A DNA stretch of 64,000 nucleotides from Paracoccus sp. N5 (GTDB lineage Bacteria > Pseudomonadota > Alphaproteobacteria > Rhodobacterales > Rhodobacteraceae). The notes below the pieces were generated by a model. The model searched no databases. It was not told the DNA's origin and saw only the letters and a list, made by a program, of their open reading frames with translations. Shown one piece after another: positions 1 through 10,554 of this stretch. A program made the translations under genes and the position numbers. Every line of letters begins with the position of its first letter. Position 1 is the first letter of the stretch. The stretch is taken from NCBI RefSeq assembly GCF_000371965.1, contig NZ_AQUO01000003.1, positions 221,488-285,487 of the forward strand, read 5' to 3'.

Positions 1-206
1 GCGGCATCGGCACGCTCTTCGGCCCCATCGTCGGCGCCGGGCTGGTGGTCAGCCTGCAGAACTACCTCGCCACCTCCGACTTCCCCGTCACCATCATCAC
101 CGGCGTCGTCTTCATGATCTGCGTGCTCTTGTTCCGCCGCGGCCTGGTCGGCGAGTTCTTCGCATCCAGAATCGGCCGGAAAATGGGGTTCAGGGCGCAA
201 TCCTGA
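1..206 (+). CDS. Branched-chain amino-acid type ABC permease (LivM-like), C-terminal end only
   Basis: The frame beginning at base 3 is open from the window edge to a TGA at 204-206 and encodes about 67 residues. It has a GTLFGPIVGAGLVV stretch and a final hydrophobic segment (VTIITGVVFMICVLLF) followed by a basic tail with RRGLVGEF. Such an ending is typical of LivM/LivH-type membrane permeases of the hydrophobic amino-acid uptake family. The start lies outside the window. The GMC oxidoreductase begins 37 bases downstream on the same strand, so the two may be co-transcribed, which would make the transporter a candidate supplier of the oxidoreductase substrate (inference). Too little is visible to name the substrate. 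Confidence 0.6.
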   Translation, partial: GIGTLFGPIVGAGLVVSLQNYLATSDFPVTIITGVVFMICVLLFRRGLVGEFFASRIGRKMGFRAQS

Positions 207-243
207 CCCCAGCGGCCCCCAGGGGCCGCAGAAGGAGCCTGAC

Positions 244-1842
244 ATGGAAAGCTACGATTACATCGTCATCGGCGCGGGCAGCGCCGGATGCGTGCTCGCC
301 AACCGCCTCAGCGCCGACCCCGGCGCCCGGGTGCTGCTGCTCGAGGCCGGGGGCCGCGACAACTACCACTGGATCCATATCCCGGTCGGCTATCTCTACT
401 GCATCGGCAACCCGCGCACCGACTGGGGCTTTCGCACCGCCGCCGAGCCGGGGCTGAACGGCCGTTCGCTGATCTATCCGCGCGGCCGGGTGCTGGGCGG
501 CTGTTCCTCGATCAACGGCATGATCTACATGCGCGGCCAGGCGGCGGATTACGACCATTGGCGCCAGCTGGGCTGCACCGGCTGGGGCTGGGACGACGTG
601 CTGCCGCTGTTCCGCGCGCAAGAGGATTTCTATCGCGGCGCCGACGACATGCACGGCGCCGGCGGCGAGCTGCGGGTCGAAACCGCCCGCGTCCGCTGGG
701 CCGTTCTGGATGCGTTCATGGATGCGGCGGAACAGGCCGGCATCCCGCGCACCGCAGATTTCAACCGCGGCGACAACGAGGGCGGCGGCTATTTCGACGT
801 CACCCAGCGCCGCGGCTGGCGCTGGAGCGCGGCCAAGGCCTTCCTGCGCCCGGTCGCCCATCGCCCGAACCTGCGCATCCTGACCGGCGCCGAGGTCGAA
901 CGGCTGGTGATCGAGGCGGGCGAGGTCCGGGGCGTGCTCTACCACCACCAGGGCCAGCGCATCGAGGCGCGGGCCACGCGCGAAACCGTGCTGGCGGCCG
1001 GCGCCATCGGCTCGGTGCAGATCCTCGAACATTCCGGCGTCGGGCGCGGCGACGTGCTGCAAGCCGCCGGCATCGCGCCGCAGGTCGAGGTCGGCGCCCT
1101 GGGCGAGAACCTGCAGGACCACCTGCAACTGCGCATGGTCTACAAGGTCTCGGGCGTGCCGACGCTGAACGAAAAGGCCTCGCGCCTGATGGGCAAGGCG
1201 GCGATCGGGCTGGAATACGCACTGAAACGCTCGGGGCCGATGTCGATGGCGCCCAGCCAGCTGGGCATCTTCACCCGCTCGGGGCCGGACAAGGCGACGG
1301 CGGATCTGGAATACCACGTCCAGCCGGTCAGCCTGGACAAGTTCGGCGACCCGCTGCACCCCTTCCCGGCCATGACCGCCAGCGTCTGCAACCTGCGGCC
1401 GGAAAGCCGCGGCTCGGTCCATGTCACCGGCCCGGATTTCCGCGCCCATCCGGCGATCCGGCCGAATTACCTGGCGACGCCCGCCGACCGCGCGGTCGCG
1501 GCCCGCGCGATCCGCCTGACTCGCAAGATCGCCGCGCAGCCGGCCTTCAATCGCTTCAATCCCGAGGAATATCTGCCCGGCATCGCCTTCCAGACCGAGG
1601 AGGATCTGGTCAAGGCCGCCGGTGCCATCGGCACCACCATCTTCCATCCGGTCGGCACCTGCCGCATGGGCGCCGACGATGCGGCGCCGGTCGATGCGCG
1701 GCTGCGCTTCCGGGCATTGGGGCGGCTGCGGGTGGCGGATGCCTCGGTCATGCCGACCATCACCAGCGGCAACACCAATGCGCCGGTGATGATGATCGCC
1801 GAAAAGGCCGCGCGGATGATGCGCGAGGACGCGCGGGGCTGA
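244..1842 (+). CDS. GMC-family FAD-dependent oxidoreductase (choline dehydrogenase-like)
   Basis: This 532-residue protein is full length for the glucose-methanol-choline oxidoreductase family. The FAD-binding Rossmann motif VIGAGSAG is at residues 8-15, GMC signature 1 (RGRVLGGCSSINGMIYMRG) at about 80-98, and a signature-2-like GAIGSVQILEHSGVG follows. The C-terminal catalytic pair is visible as His468 in HPVGTCRMG and Asn512 in SGNTNAPV. It oxidises an alcohol with FAD as cofactor, probably passing electrons to the respiratory chain rather than to oxygen (family knowledge). The ATG follows an AAGGAGCC ribosome-binding site. No betaine aldehyde dehydrogenase or BetI neighbour is present, so choline as the substrate is not supported, and the alcohol is unknown. 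Confidence 0.88.
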   Translation: MESYDYIVIGAGSAGCVLANRLSADPGARVLLLEAGGRDNYHWIHIPVGYLYCIGNPRTDWGFRTAAEPGLNGRSLIYPRGRVLGGCSSINGMIYMRGQAADYDHWRQLGCTGWGWDDVLPLFRAQEDFYRGADDMHGAGGELRVETARVRWAVLDAFMDAAEQAGIPRTADFNRGDNEGGGYFDVTQRRGWRWSAAKAFLRPVAHRPNLRILTGAEVERLVIEAGEVRGVLYHHQGQRIEARATRETVLAAGAIGSVQILEHSGVGRGDVLQAAGIAPQVEVGALGENLQDHLQLRMVYKVSGVPTLNEKASRLMGKAAIGLEYALKRSGPMSMAPSQLGIFTRSGPDKATADLEYHVQPVSLDKFGDPLHPFPAMTASVCNLRPESRGSVHVTGPDFRAHPAIRPNYLATPADRAVAARAIRLTRKIAAQPAFNRFNPEEYLPGIAFQTEEDLVKAAGAIGTTIFHPVGTCRMGADDAAPVDARLRFRALGRLRVADASVMPTITSGNTNAPVMMIAEKAARMMREDARG

Positions 1843-1981
1843 GCCGGGACACGCGCGAGCGCCGGGACGCCGCCGCGCCGTTCGGCCCCGAGGGGGGCGC
1901 TGCCCCCCTCGCGCTTTCCGGGCCCCTCGATGGGGCCCGGAAAGCGGCCCCCGGGGTATTTCCGAAACAGTGAAGGGCCGG
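1843..1981. repeat. Intergenic GC-rich hairpin plus 23-nt element, copy 1
   Basis: Between the converging ends of the GMC gene and the NCS2 permease lies a GC-rich stretch with a GGGGGGCGCTGCCCCCC hairpin, a second inverted repeat (GGGCCCCTCGATGGGGCCC), and then the element at 1954-1976 that starts GGGGTATTTCCGAAAC and ends GTGAAG. Close relatives of the element occur at 21861-21883 (inverted), 24683-24705 and 51088-51110. It may act as a bidirectional terminator or be a REP-like repeat (inference). Confidence 0.6.
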
Positions 1982-3265
1982 TCACTCGGCCGGACGGCGC
2001 CGCAGTCCCAGCAGCTGGTAGAGCAGCAGCGCCGCGGCGGTCGAGGTGCCGATGCCGCCAAGCGCGAAGCCGCCGAAGTTCACCGTGAAATCGCCGCCGC
2101 CGAAGATCAGCGCCACGCCGACGGTGAAGAGGTTCCTCGGGTCCGAGAAATCCACCCGGTTGTCGACCCAGATCCGCGCCATGGCCGAGGCGATCAGGCC
2201 AAAGACCGACACGGCAAGCCCCGCCAGGACCGGCGCCGGGATGGTCTGCAGGATGGCGCCGAACTTGGGCGACAGGCCCAGCAGGATGGCGATCAGTGCC
2301 GCCAGCGGAAAGATCAGCGTCGAATAGACCCTGGTCATCGCCATGACGCCGATGTTCTCGGCATAGGTGGTGACGCCGGTGCCGCCGCCCATGCCCGCCA
2401 GCATGGTGGCGAGCCCGTCGCCCAAAAAGCCCCGGCCGATATAACGGTCCATGTTCTGCCCGGTGATCGACCCCAGGGCCTTGATATGGCCCAGGTTCTC
2501 GGCCACCAGCACCACGGCGACCGGGGCGATCAGCCCGATGGCGCCCCAGTCGAAGCGCGGCGCGGTGAACTGCGGCACACCGAACCAGGGCGCGGCACCC
2601 ACCGCGGCGAAGTCGATGCCCGGCACCAGTCCCAGCCCGTTGCCACAGACCAGCACCATGAGATAGCCGAAGACCAGCGCCACCAGCACCGCGACCCGGC
2701 GCAGCGCCCGCCCGCCATAGACCGAGACCAGTGCCATGCACAGCACCGTCGCCAGCGCGATGCCCAGATGCGCGAAGCTGCCGGCCAGCTGCTTGACCGC
2801 GACCGGCGCCAGGTTCAGCCCGATCGCCATGCCGATGGCGCCGGTGACGGCGGGCGGCATCAGCGTCTCGACCCAGGCAGCGCCGATGGCCATGACCAGG
2901 AGCCCGATCAGCGCATAGATCGCGCCCGCCGCGATGATGCCGCCAAGCGCCACGGCCACATTCGGGTTCGGCCCGCCGCCGGCAAAGCCGGTCGCCGCCA
3001 TGATGACGGCGATGAAGGCGAAGGAGCTGCCGAGATAGCTTGGCACCCGCCCGCCGGTGATGACGAAGAACAGCAGCGTGCCGATGCCGGAAAAGAACAC
3101 CGCCACATTCGGGTCGAAGCCCATGATCAGCGGCGCCAGGATGGTCGAGCCGGACATGGCCAGCAGGTGTTGCAGGCTCATCGGCAGGGCCGCGGCCAGC
3201 GGCAGTTTCTCGTCCGGCAGGACGGTGGCGCCGGTCGCGCGGCGCCATTGCGGGAAATAGCCCAT
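1982..3265 (-). CDS. Uracil-xanthine permease family (NCS2) transporter
   Basis: This 427-residue protein is almost entirely hydrophobic, with the 12-14 membrane segments expected of nucleobase:cation symporter-2 proteins. It has the family start PLAAALPMSLQHLLAMSGSTILAP with the QH motif in the first membrane segment, and a later VLVAENLGHIKA region holding the conserved Glu. It most resembles the UraA/RutG uracil branch and would import uracil or a similar nucleobase through the inner membrane by proton symport. That fits the pyrimidine catabolic genes 15-20 kb downstream, although it is not next to them. Substrate specificity between uracil and purines cannot be settled by reading. The start ATG begins MGYFPQWRRATGATVLPDEKLP, a typical N-terminus. 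Confidence 0.85.
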   Translation of the reverse strand: MGYFPQWRRATGATVLPDEKLPLAAALPMSLQHLLAMSGSTILAPLIMGFDPNVAVFFSGIGTLLFFVITGGRVPSYLGSSFAFIAVIMAATGFAGGGPNPNVAVALGGIIAAGAIYALIGLLVMAIGAAWVETLMPPAVTGAIGMAIGLNLAPVAVKQLAGSFAHLGIALATVLCMALVSVYGGRALRRVAVLVALVFGYLMVLVCGNGLGLVPGIDFAAVGAAPWFGVPQFTAPRFDWGAIGLIAPVAVVLVAENLGHIKALGSITGQNMDRYIGRGFLGDGLATMLAGMGGGTGVTTYAENIGVMAMTRVYSTLIFPLAALIAILLGLSPKFGAILQTIPAPVLAGLAVSVFGLIASAMARIWVDNRVDFSDPRNLFTVGVALIFGGGDFTVNFGGFALGGIGTSTAAALLLYQLLGLRRRPAE

Positions 3266-3343
3266 CTCGTCTCTCGGGGTCAGGGTTGCGTCGCCCCCCT
3301 CATGCGCGGCTTTGCCGGAAAACGCCAGAGCCGCGCCGCCGCT

Positions 3344-4810
3344 TCAGTTCCGGGTGGAATCGCCGTGGTGCTCGGCCAGGTCCTCGACATGGCTCATGTC
3401 GCCGGGGACGTGGTGGCGCGTGCTGCGGTTCCAGACATAGGTCGCCGCCCACAGCACCACGCCGATGCCCAGAAGCCAGCCCGCGACCTTGTACTGGTCC
3501 ATCTGCGCCGCGCTGCGCGCCCAGGGCCCGGCCAGGAAGGCGCAGGTCGCGGCGCCGATCCAGGGCAGGGCGCGCGGTGCACGAAAATGGTCGTGCCCGA
3601 CCTGCTGCCGCCGCAGGACCAGCAGCGCGATATTGACCACGGTAAAGACGCAGAGCAGCAGCAGCGCCGTGGTCCCGCCCAGAAGGCTGACCGCCGGCAG
3701 GTCCGAGCGCGTGACCACGAACCAGATCAGCCCAAAGGCCAGGGCCGTGGTGAAGATGATCGCGACCCAGGGTGTCCGGCGCTGGCGGTGCACCAGCCCC
3801 AGCGCATGCGGCAGCACGCCCTGCCGCGCCAGCCCGTAAAGCAGCCGGCTCGCCATCAGCATGTTGATCAGCGCCGAGTTCGCCACCGCGAACATGCCGA
3901 TGAAGGGAAAGATCTTGTCGAAGGGGAAATTCGGCGCCCCCGCCCGCACCACCTGGGTCAGGGCCGAGCCCTTGTCCGGGTCCGACAGGTTTCCGACCGG
4001 CACCAGCGCCACGGCGCAGATCGCCACCAGCACATAGATCACCCCGGTGATGGCAAGCCCGGTCAGCATGATGCGCGGAAAAATCCGCACCGGGTCCTTG
4101 ACCTCTTCGGCCATGTTCACCGAATCCTCGAAGCCGACCATGGCGAAGAACGCCAGCGCCGTCGCCGCGGTCAGCGACAGGAACCAGCCCTTATCCGCCG
4201 AGGACTGGAAGATCATCACCTCGGTGAAATCCGCCCGGCCCTGCGCCATGGCGTAGAAGCCGATGAAGATCACCATCAAAAGGCCCGACAGCTCGACGCA
4301 GGTCAGCACCACATTGGCCTTGACGCTTTCGCCGACGCCGCGGAAGTTGATCGCCGCGACCAGCGCCATGAACCCCAGCGCCAGCACCAGAATGCCCGCG
4401 CTGCCCTTCTGGAAGCCCAGGCCGAAGCCGTCGTTCAGAAAGCCCGCGAAGGCGTTCGAGGCCGTCGAGGCCGAGGTGATCCCCGAGCACATGACGGTGA
4501 AGGCCACTAGGAAGGTCAGGAAATGGATGCCGAAGGCGCGATGCGTGTAAAGCGCCGCGCCAGCGGCCTGCGGATAGCGCGTCACCAGCTCCAGATAGGA
4601 CATGGCGGTGATGGTCGCGACGGCGAAGGCCACCAGGAAGGGCGCCCAGGCGGCGCCCCCCACCTCGCCCGCGACGGTGCCGGTCAGGGCATAGACCCCG
4701 GTCCCCAGGATGTCGCCCACGATGAACAGCAACAACAGCTTCGGGCCCATGACCCGCTTCAATTCGGTCTGGTGCGGCGATGCTGCCGCGGAACTCGCAC
4801 CTGCGCTCAT
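3344..4810 (-). CDS. APC-superfamily amino acid permease
   Basis: The 488-residue inner-membrane transporter has about 12-14 hydrophobic segments. The N-terminal stretch LLLLFIVGDILGTGVYALTG carries the APC helix-1 G-x-G-x-G-type substrate loop, and GFEDSVNMAEEVKDP is the conserved motif of the amino acid-polyamine-organocation family. The start is placed at the ATG giving MSAGASSAAASPHQTELK because GGGGAGA precedes it; an upstream in-frame start at 4876 lacks such a site. The C-terminus is soluble and ends in a His/Asp-rich tail. It faces the Lrp-type regulator in the same direction and is close to the branched-chain ketoacid dehydrogenase operon, so leucine, isoleucine or valine uptake is possible but unproven. 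Confidence 0.82.
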   Translation of the reverse strand: MSAGASSAAASPHQTELKRVMGPKLLLLFIVGDILGTGVYALTGTVAGEVGGAAWAPFLVAFAVATITAMSYLELVTRYPQAAGAALYTHRAFGIHFLTFLVAFTVMCSGITSASTASNAFAGFLNDGFGLGFQKGSAGILVLALGFMALVAAINFRGVGESVKANVVLTCVELSGLLMVIFIGFYAMAQGRADFTEVMIFQSSADKGWFLSLTAATALAFFAMVGFEDSVNMAEEVKDPVRIFPRIMLTGLAITGVIYVLVAICAVALVPVGNLSDPDKGSALTQVVRAGAPNFPFDKIFPFIGMFAVANSALINMLMASRLLYGLARQGVLPHALGLVHRQRRTPWVAIIFTTALAFGLIWFVVTRSDLPAVSLLGGTTALLLLCVFTVVNIALLVLRRQQVGHDHFRAPRALPWIGAATCAFLAGPWARSAAQMDQYKVAGWLLGIGVVLWAATYVWNRSTRHHVPGDMSHVEDLAEHHGDSTRN

Positions 4811-4886
4811 TATCGTCTCCCCGAAACGTGTTTTGACTATGAGCGTCAGGGTGAGCCGGTTGCGGCCACAGGGCAAGCGCCGCGTG

Positions 4887-5369
4887 CTATTCGGGCACGG
4901 GAATGCCGGTTTCCTTCAGGCAGCGCAGCGCGAAACAGGACCGCGAGTTGCGGATGCCGGGGATGCGGAACAGCCGCTTGCGCAGGAAATCCTCGTAGCC
5001 GCGCGTGCCGTTCACCGCGACCTTCAGGATATAGTCGTATTCGCCCGAGACCAGCCAGACCTCGATCACCTCGGACAGCTCGACGATCTGGCGGCCGAAG
5101 TTTTCCAGCACATGCTCGTCGTGGCGGTCCAGCACCACCTCGACCAGCACGGTTTCGGGCACGCGCAGCCGCTCGCGGTCCAGGATGGCGGCATAGCCCT
5201 TGATATAGCCCTCGGATTCCAGCCGCCGCGTGCGCTGCCAGCAGGGGCTGGGCGACAGCCCGACCCGCTCGGCCAGCTGGGTGTTCGACAGCCGGCCATC
5301 GCGGCTCAGCTCGCGCAGGATTCGGCGGTCGATGGCATCCAGGTCAAGCTCGGCAGAAACGTCTGTCAT
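4887..5369 (-). CDS. bkdR: Lrp/AsnC-family transcriptional regulator, BkdR-like
   Basis: This 160-residue protein has the Lrp architecture: an N-terminal helix-turn-helix at about residues 9-55 (LDAIDRRILRELSRDGRLSNTQLAERVGLSPSPCWQRTRRLE) and a C-terminal RAM ligand-binding domain (VEVVLDRHDEHVLENFGRQIVELSEV and following). It is divergent from bkdA1, the arrangement of BkdR, the Lrp-like activator of branched-chain 2-oxoacid dehydrogenase operons in Pseudomonas. The ATG at 5369 gives MTDVSAELD; a TTG nine bases upstream is possible. It probably senses a branched-chain amino acid and activates the bkd operon. The gene name rests on position and family, not on a sequence search. Confidence 0.8.
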   Translation of the reverse strand: MTDVSAELDLDAIDRRILRELSRDGRLSNTQLAERVGLSPSPCWQRTRRLESEGYIKGYAAILDRERLRVPETVLVEVVLDRHDEHVLENFGRQIVELSEVIEVWLVSGEYDYILKVAVNGTRGYEDFLRKRLFRIPGIRNSRSCFALRCLKETGIPVPE

Positions 5370-6776
<1,407 letters not shown>

Positions 6777-6777
6777 C

Positions 6778-7794
6778 ATGGCACGCATGACGATGATCGA
6801 GGCCATCCGCGACGCGCTGGACGTGGCCATGGGCGCCGACCCGACCGTGGTGGTGTTCGGCGAGGACGTGGGCTATTTCGGCGGCGTCTTCCGCTGCACC
6901 GCCGGATTGCAGGCGAAATACGGCAAGACCCGCTGCTTCGACACGCCGATCAACGAATCCGGCATCGTCGGCGCCGGCATCGGCATGGCCGCCTATGGGC
7001 TGAAGCCGGTGGTCGAGATCCAGTTCGCCGACTACGTCTATCCCGCCTATGACCAGATCGTGTCCGAGGCGGCGCGGCTGCGCTATCGCTCGGCCGGGCA
7101 GTTCACCTGCCCGATGGTGGTGCGGATGCCGACCGGCGGCGGCATCTTCGGCGGCCAGACCCACAGCCAGAGCCCCGAGGCGCTGTTCACCCATGTCACC
7201 GGCCTCAAGACCGTGGTGCCCTCGAACCCGCAGGACGCCAAGGGGCTGCTGATGTCGGCCATCGCGGATCCCGACCCGGTGATCTTCCTGGAACCGAAGC
7301 GGCTCTACAACGGCCCCTTCGACGGCCATCACGACCGCCCGGTCACCGCCTGGAAGACGCACGAACTGGGCGAGGTGCCCGAGGGGCATTACACCGTGCC
7401 GCTGGGCAAGGCCGTCGTGCGCCGTCCGGGCCAGGCCGCGACGATCCTGACCTATGGCACCATGGTGCATGTCGCGCTGGCGGCAGCGGCCGAGTCGGGC
7501 GTCGATGCCGAGGTGATCGACCTGCGCACCCTCTTGCCCTTGGACATGGAGACCATCGTGGCCTCGGTCAACAAGACCGGCCGCTGCCTGGTGCTGCACG
7601 AGGCGACGCTGACCTCGGGTTTCGGCGCCGAGCTGGCGGCCCTGGTGCAGGCGGAATGCTTCTGGCATCTCGAGGCGCCGATCCGGCGGGTGGCGGGTTG
7701 GGACACGCCCTATCCGCATACGCATGAATGGAGCTATTTCCCCGGCCCCGCACGGGTGGCCGAGGCGCTGCGTCAACTGGTCGAGGTGGCCTGA
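6778..7794 (+). CDS. bkdA2: Branched-chain 2-oxoacid dehydrogenase E1 component, beta subunit
   Basis: This 338-residue protein is full length for the E1 beta (transketolase-like pyrimidine-binding) subunit. It has [18 protein letters not shown] with the catalytic-site Glu near the N-terminus, [15 protein letters not shown], and the C-terminal transketolase domain ([30 protein letters not shown]). It forms the alpha2-beta2 E1 heterotetramer with the preceding gene. The spacing of one base before and one base after indicates translational coupling in the bkd operon. Confidence 0.93.
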   Translation: MARMTMIEAIRDALDVAMGADPTVVVFGEDVGYFGGVFRCTAGLQAKYGKTRCFDTPINESGIVGAGIGMAAYGLKPVVEIQFADYVYPAYDQIVSEAARLRYRSAGQFTCPMVVRMPTGGGIFGGQTHSQSPEALFTHVTGLKTVVPSNPQDAKGLLMSAIADPDPVIFLEPKRLYNGPFDGHHDRPVTAWKTHELGEVPEGHYTVPLGKAVVRRPGQAATILTYGTMVHVALAAAAESGVDAEVIDLRTLLPLDMETIVASVNKTGRCLVLHEATLTSGFGAELAALVQAECFWHLEAPIRRVAGWDTPYPHTHEWSYFPGPARVAEALRQLVEVA

Positions 7795-7795
7795 C

Positions 7796-9088
7796 ATGGG
7801 TATCCACGCAATCCGCATGCCCGACATCGGCGAAGGCATCGCCGAGGCCGAGATCGCCGAATGGCTGGTCAAGCCCGGCGATGTCCTGCGCGAGGACGAC
7901 CCGATGGTCGCGGTCATGACCGACAAGGCGACGGTGGAAATCCCCTCGCCCGTCACCGGCACCGTGGTCTGGCAGGCCGGCGCGCCGGGCGACGTGATCG
8001 CCGTCGGCGCCGAGCTGATCCGGCTGGAGGTGGACGGCCCCGGCAATGTCGCGGGCGACGCCCCGGCCGAAACATCGCGCCAGGCCGAGACCGCGCCCGA
8101 AGCCGAACCCGAACCCGCGCCGCAACCGGCCGAGGCCCAGCCCGAAGCCGAACCGGAACCCGAGCCGCCGCCCGCCAAGCCCGCGCCCCGCGCCACCACC
8201 ACCACCGCCGCGCCGCTGCGCGCCGAGGGCGAAAAGCCCATCGCCTCGCCCTCGGTCCGGGCGCGGGCGCGCGAGGCGGGCGTGGACCTGCGCCTGGTGC
8301 GCGGCTCGGGACCGGCGGGCCGCATCGGGCACGAGGATCTCGACGCCTTCATCGCCTCGGGCGGCTTGCCCGCGCCCTCGGGCCCGCAGCCCGACACCTC
8401 GGTCGAGGAGATCCGCGTTATCGGCCTGCGCCGCAAGATCGCCGAGCGCATGGAGGCTGCCAACCGCGTCCCCCAGATCACCATCGTCGAAGAGGTGGAC
8501 GCCACGGCGCTGGAAGACCTGCGCGCCCGCATGAACGCCCATGGCAAGGGCCCCAAGCTGACGCCGCTGGCCTTCATCGCCCGCAGCGTCACCCGCGCCG
8601 TGCATGAACAGCCGATCCTGAACGCGCATTACGACGCCGAGGCCGGGCTGATCCGCCGCTTCGGCGCCGTGCATCTGGGCATCGCCGCGCAGACGCCCTC
8701 GGGCCTGATGGTCCCGGTCGTGCGCCATGCCGAGGCGCTGGACCTGCGCTCCACCGCCGCGGAAATCGCCCGCATCGGCAATGCCGCCAAGGACGGCACG
8801 GCGAAACGCGACGAGCTGACCGGCTCGACCATCACCATCACCTCGCTGGGCCCCCTGGGCGCCATCGCCTCGACCCCGATCCTGAACGTGCCCGAGGTCG
8901 CCATCGTCGGCGTCAACCGCCTGGCGGTGCGGCCATTCTGGAACGGCGCCGCCTTCGAGCCGCGCAAGATGATGAACCTGTCCTGCAGCTTCGACCACCG
9001 CGTCGTCGACGGCTGGGACGCCGCGACCTTCGTGGCGCGGCTGAAAGAGCTGCTGGAGACCCCGGCGCTGATCTTCGTGGAGGGCTGA
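7796..9088 (+). CDS. bkdB: Branched-chain 2-oxoacid dehydrogenase E2, dihydrolipoyl acyltransferase
   Basis: The ATG at 7796, one base after bkdA2, gives a 430-residue E2 starting [19 protein letters not shown]. The lipoyl domain covers residues 1-80 with the lipoylated Lys44 in TDKA. A Pro/Ala/Glu-rich linker follows (about 85-145), then a peripheral subunit-binding domain ([19 protein letters not shown], about 150-190), then the catalytic acyltransferase domain with [15 protein letters not shown] near residue 400. It moves the branched acyl group from E1 to CoA. One lipoyl domain is present, as in Pseudomonas BkdB. Confidence 0.94.
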   Translation: MGIHAIRMPDIGEGIAEAEIAEWLVKPGDVLREDDPMVAVMTDKATVEIPSPVTGTVVWQAGAPGDVIAVGAELIRLEVDGPGNVAGDAPAETSRQAETAPEAEPEPAPQPAEAQPEAEPEPEPPPAKPAPRATTTTAAPLRAEGEKPIASPSVRARAREAGVDLRLVRGSGPAGRIGHEDLDAFIASGGLPAPSGPQPDTSVEEIRVIGLRRKIAERMEAANRVPQITIVEEVDATALEDLRARMNAHGKGPKLTPLAFIARSVTRAVHEQPILNAHYDAEAGLIRRFGAVHLGIAAQTPSGLMVPVVRHAEALDLRSTAAEIARIGNAAKDGTAKRDELTGSTITITSLGPLGAIASTPILNVPEVAIVGVNRLAVRPFWNGAAFEPRKMMNLSCSFDHRVVDGWDAATFVARLKELLETPALIFVEG

Positions 9089-9091
9089 GCG

Positions 9092-10480
9092 ATGCGCGAG
9101 ATCCAATGCAGGCTGCTGGTCATCGGCGCCGGCCCCGGCGGCTATGTCTGCGCCATCCGTGCCGGGCAGTTGGGCGTCGATACCGTCATCGTCGATGCCG
9201 AGCCGCCGGGCGGCACCTGCCTCAACGTCGGCTGCATCCCCTCGAAGGCGCTGATCCACGCGGCCGAGGAGTTTCACCGCATCGCGGCGCTGTCCTCGAC
9301 GGCCGCGATGGGCATTTCGGCCGGCCCGCCGACCCTCGACCTGGCCGCCACCATGGCCTGGAAGGACGGCATCGTCAGCCGCCTGACCGGCGGCGTGGCG
9401 ACGCTGCTGCGCAAGGCCAAGGTGCGGCTGGTGACGGGCACGGCGACCATCCGCGACGGCAAGACCGTCGAGGTGGCGACCCCCGAAGGCCCGGTCCGCA
9501 TCCGCGCCGAGGTGCTGGTCATCGCCACCGGCTCGGAACCGATCGAGATCCCGTCCCTGCCCTTCGGCGGCAAGGTGATCTCCTCGACCGGGGCGCTGGC
9601 CCTGACCGAGGTGCCGGAACGGCTCGCCGTGGTCGGCGGCGGCTATATCGGGCTGGAGCTCGGCATCGCCTTCGCCAAGCTCGGCGCCGCGGTCACCGTG
9701 GTCGAGGCCGGGCCGCGCATCCTGCCGCAATATGACGCCGAACTGACCGGGCCGGTCGCGCAGCGCCTGACCCGGCTTGGCATCCGCGTGCTGACCGGCG
9801 CCCGCGCCGGCGGCCTCTCGGACAGCGGCGCCCTGCGCGTCGCAGGCAGCGACGGGGCCGAGGAGATCGCCGCCGACAAGGTGCTGGTCACGGTCGGCCG
9901 CCGCCCCCGCGCCACCGGCGCCGGCATCGACGGGCTGCGCCTGGCCATGGCCGGCCCGTTCCTGAAGATCGACGAGCGCTGCCGCACCTCGATGACCGGC
10001 GTGCTGGCCATCGGCGACGTGACGGGCGAGCCGATGCTGGCGCATCGCGCCATGACCCAGGGCGAGATGGTCGCGGAACTGGTCGCGGGCCAGCCCCGCG
10101 CCTGGGACAAGCGCGCGATCCCGGCGGTCTGCTTCACCGACCCGGAAATCGTCAGCGTGGGCCTTTCCCCGGACGAGCTGCGCAGCCAGGGCCATGAGCC
10201 GCTGATCGGCCTCTTTCCCTTCGCCGCCAACGGCCGGGCGATGACGGCGGATGACGAAACCGGCTTCATCCGCGTCACCGCGCGGCCCGACACGCATGAG
10301 GTGCTGGGCATCCAGGCGGTCGGCGCCGGCGTCGCGGAACTGGCCGGCGGCTTCGCGCTGGCGCTGGAGATGGGCGCGCGGCTCGAAGACATCGCCGGCA
10401 CCATCCACGCCCACCCGACCCGGGGCGAGGCGCTGCACGAGGCCTGCCTGCGCGCGCTTGGCCACGCGCTGCACATCTGA
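9092..10480 (+). CDS. lpdV: Dihydrolipoyl dehydrogenase (E3) of the branched-chain complex
   Basis: The 462-residue flavoprotein has the FAD motif VIGAGPGGYVC at residues 10-20, the redox-active disulfide Cys43/Cys48 in GGTCLNVGCIPSK, an NAD-binding VVGGGYIGLELG, and the C-terminal catalytic pair His441/Glu446 in HPTRGE. It reoxidises the E2 dihydrolipoamide with NAD+. Its place three bases after bkdB marks it as the dedicated LPD-val type E3 rather than that of pyruvate or 2-oxoglutarate dehydrogenase. Confidence 0.93.
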   Translation: MREIQCRLLVIGAGPGGYVCAIRAGQLGVDTVIVDAEPPGGTCLNVGCIPSKALIHAAEEFHRIAALSSTAAMGISAGPPTLDLAATMAWKDGIVSRLTGGVATLLRKAKVRLVTGTATIRDGKTVEVATPEGPVRIRAEVLVIATGSEPIEIPSLPFGGKVISSTGALALTEVPERLAVVGGGYIGLELGIAFAKLGAAVTVVEAGPRILPQYDAELTGPVAQRLTRLGIRVLTGARAGGLSDSGALRVAGSDGAEEIAADKVLVTVGRRPRATGAGIDGLRLAMAGPFLKIDERCRTSMTGVLAIGDVTGEPMLAHRAMTQGEMVAELVAGQPRAWDKRAIPAVCFTDPEIVSVGLSPDELRSQGHEPLIGLFPFAANGRAMTADDETGFIRVTARPDTHEVLGIQAVGAGVAELAGGFALALEMGARLEDIAGTIHAHPTRGEALHEACLRALGHALHI

Positions 10481-10554
10481 AGGGCGGCGCGCCCGGAACC
10501 GGGCGCCCGCCTTGGCGGTTCGGCATCACCGATCACGCGAAGGACAGGCAAGAC

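Noticed and set aside
190..2061. A 623-codon minus-strand frame opposite the GMC oxidoreductase
   Set aside because: Antisense shadow of a gene with all GMC motifs; no domain in the shadow.
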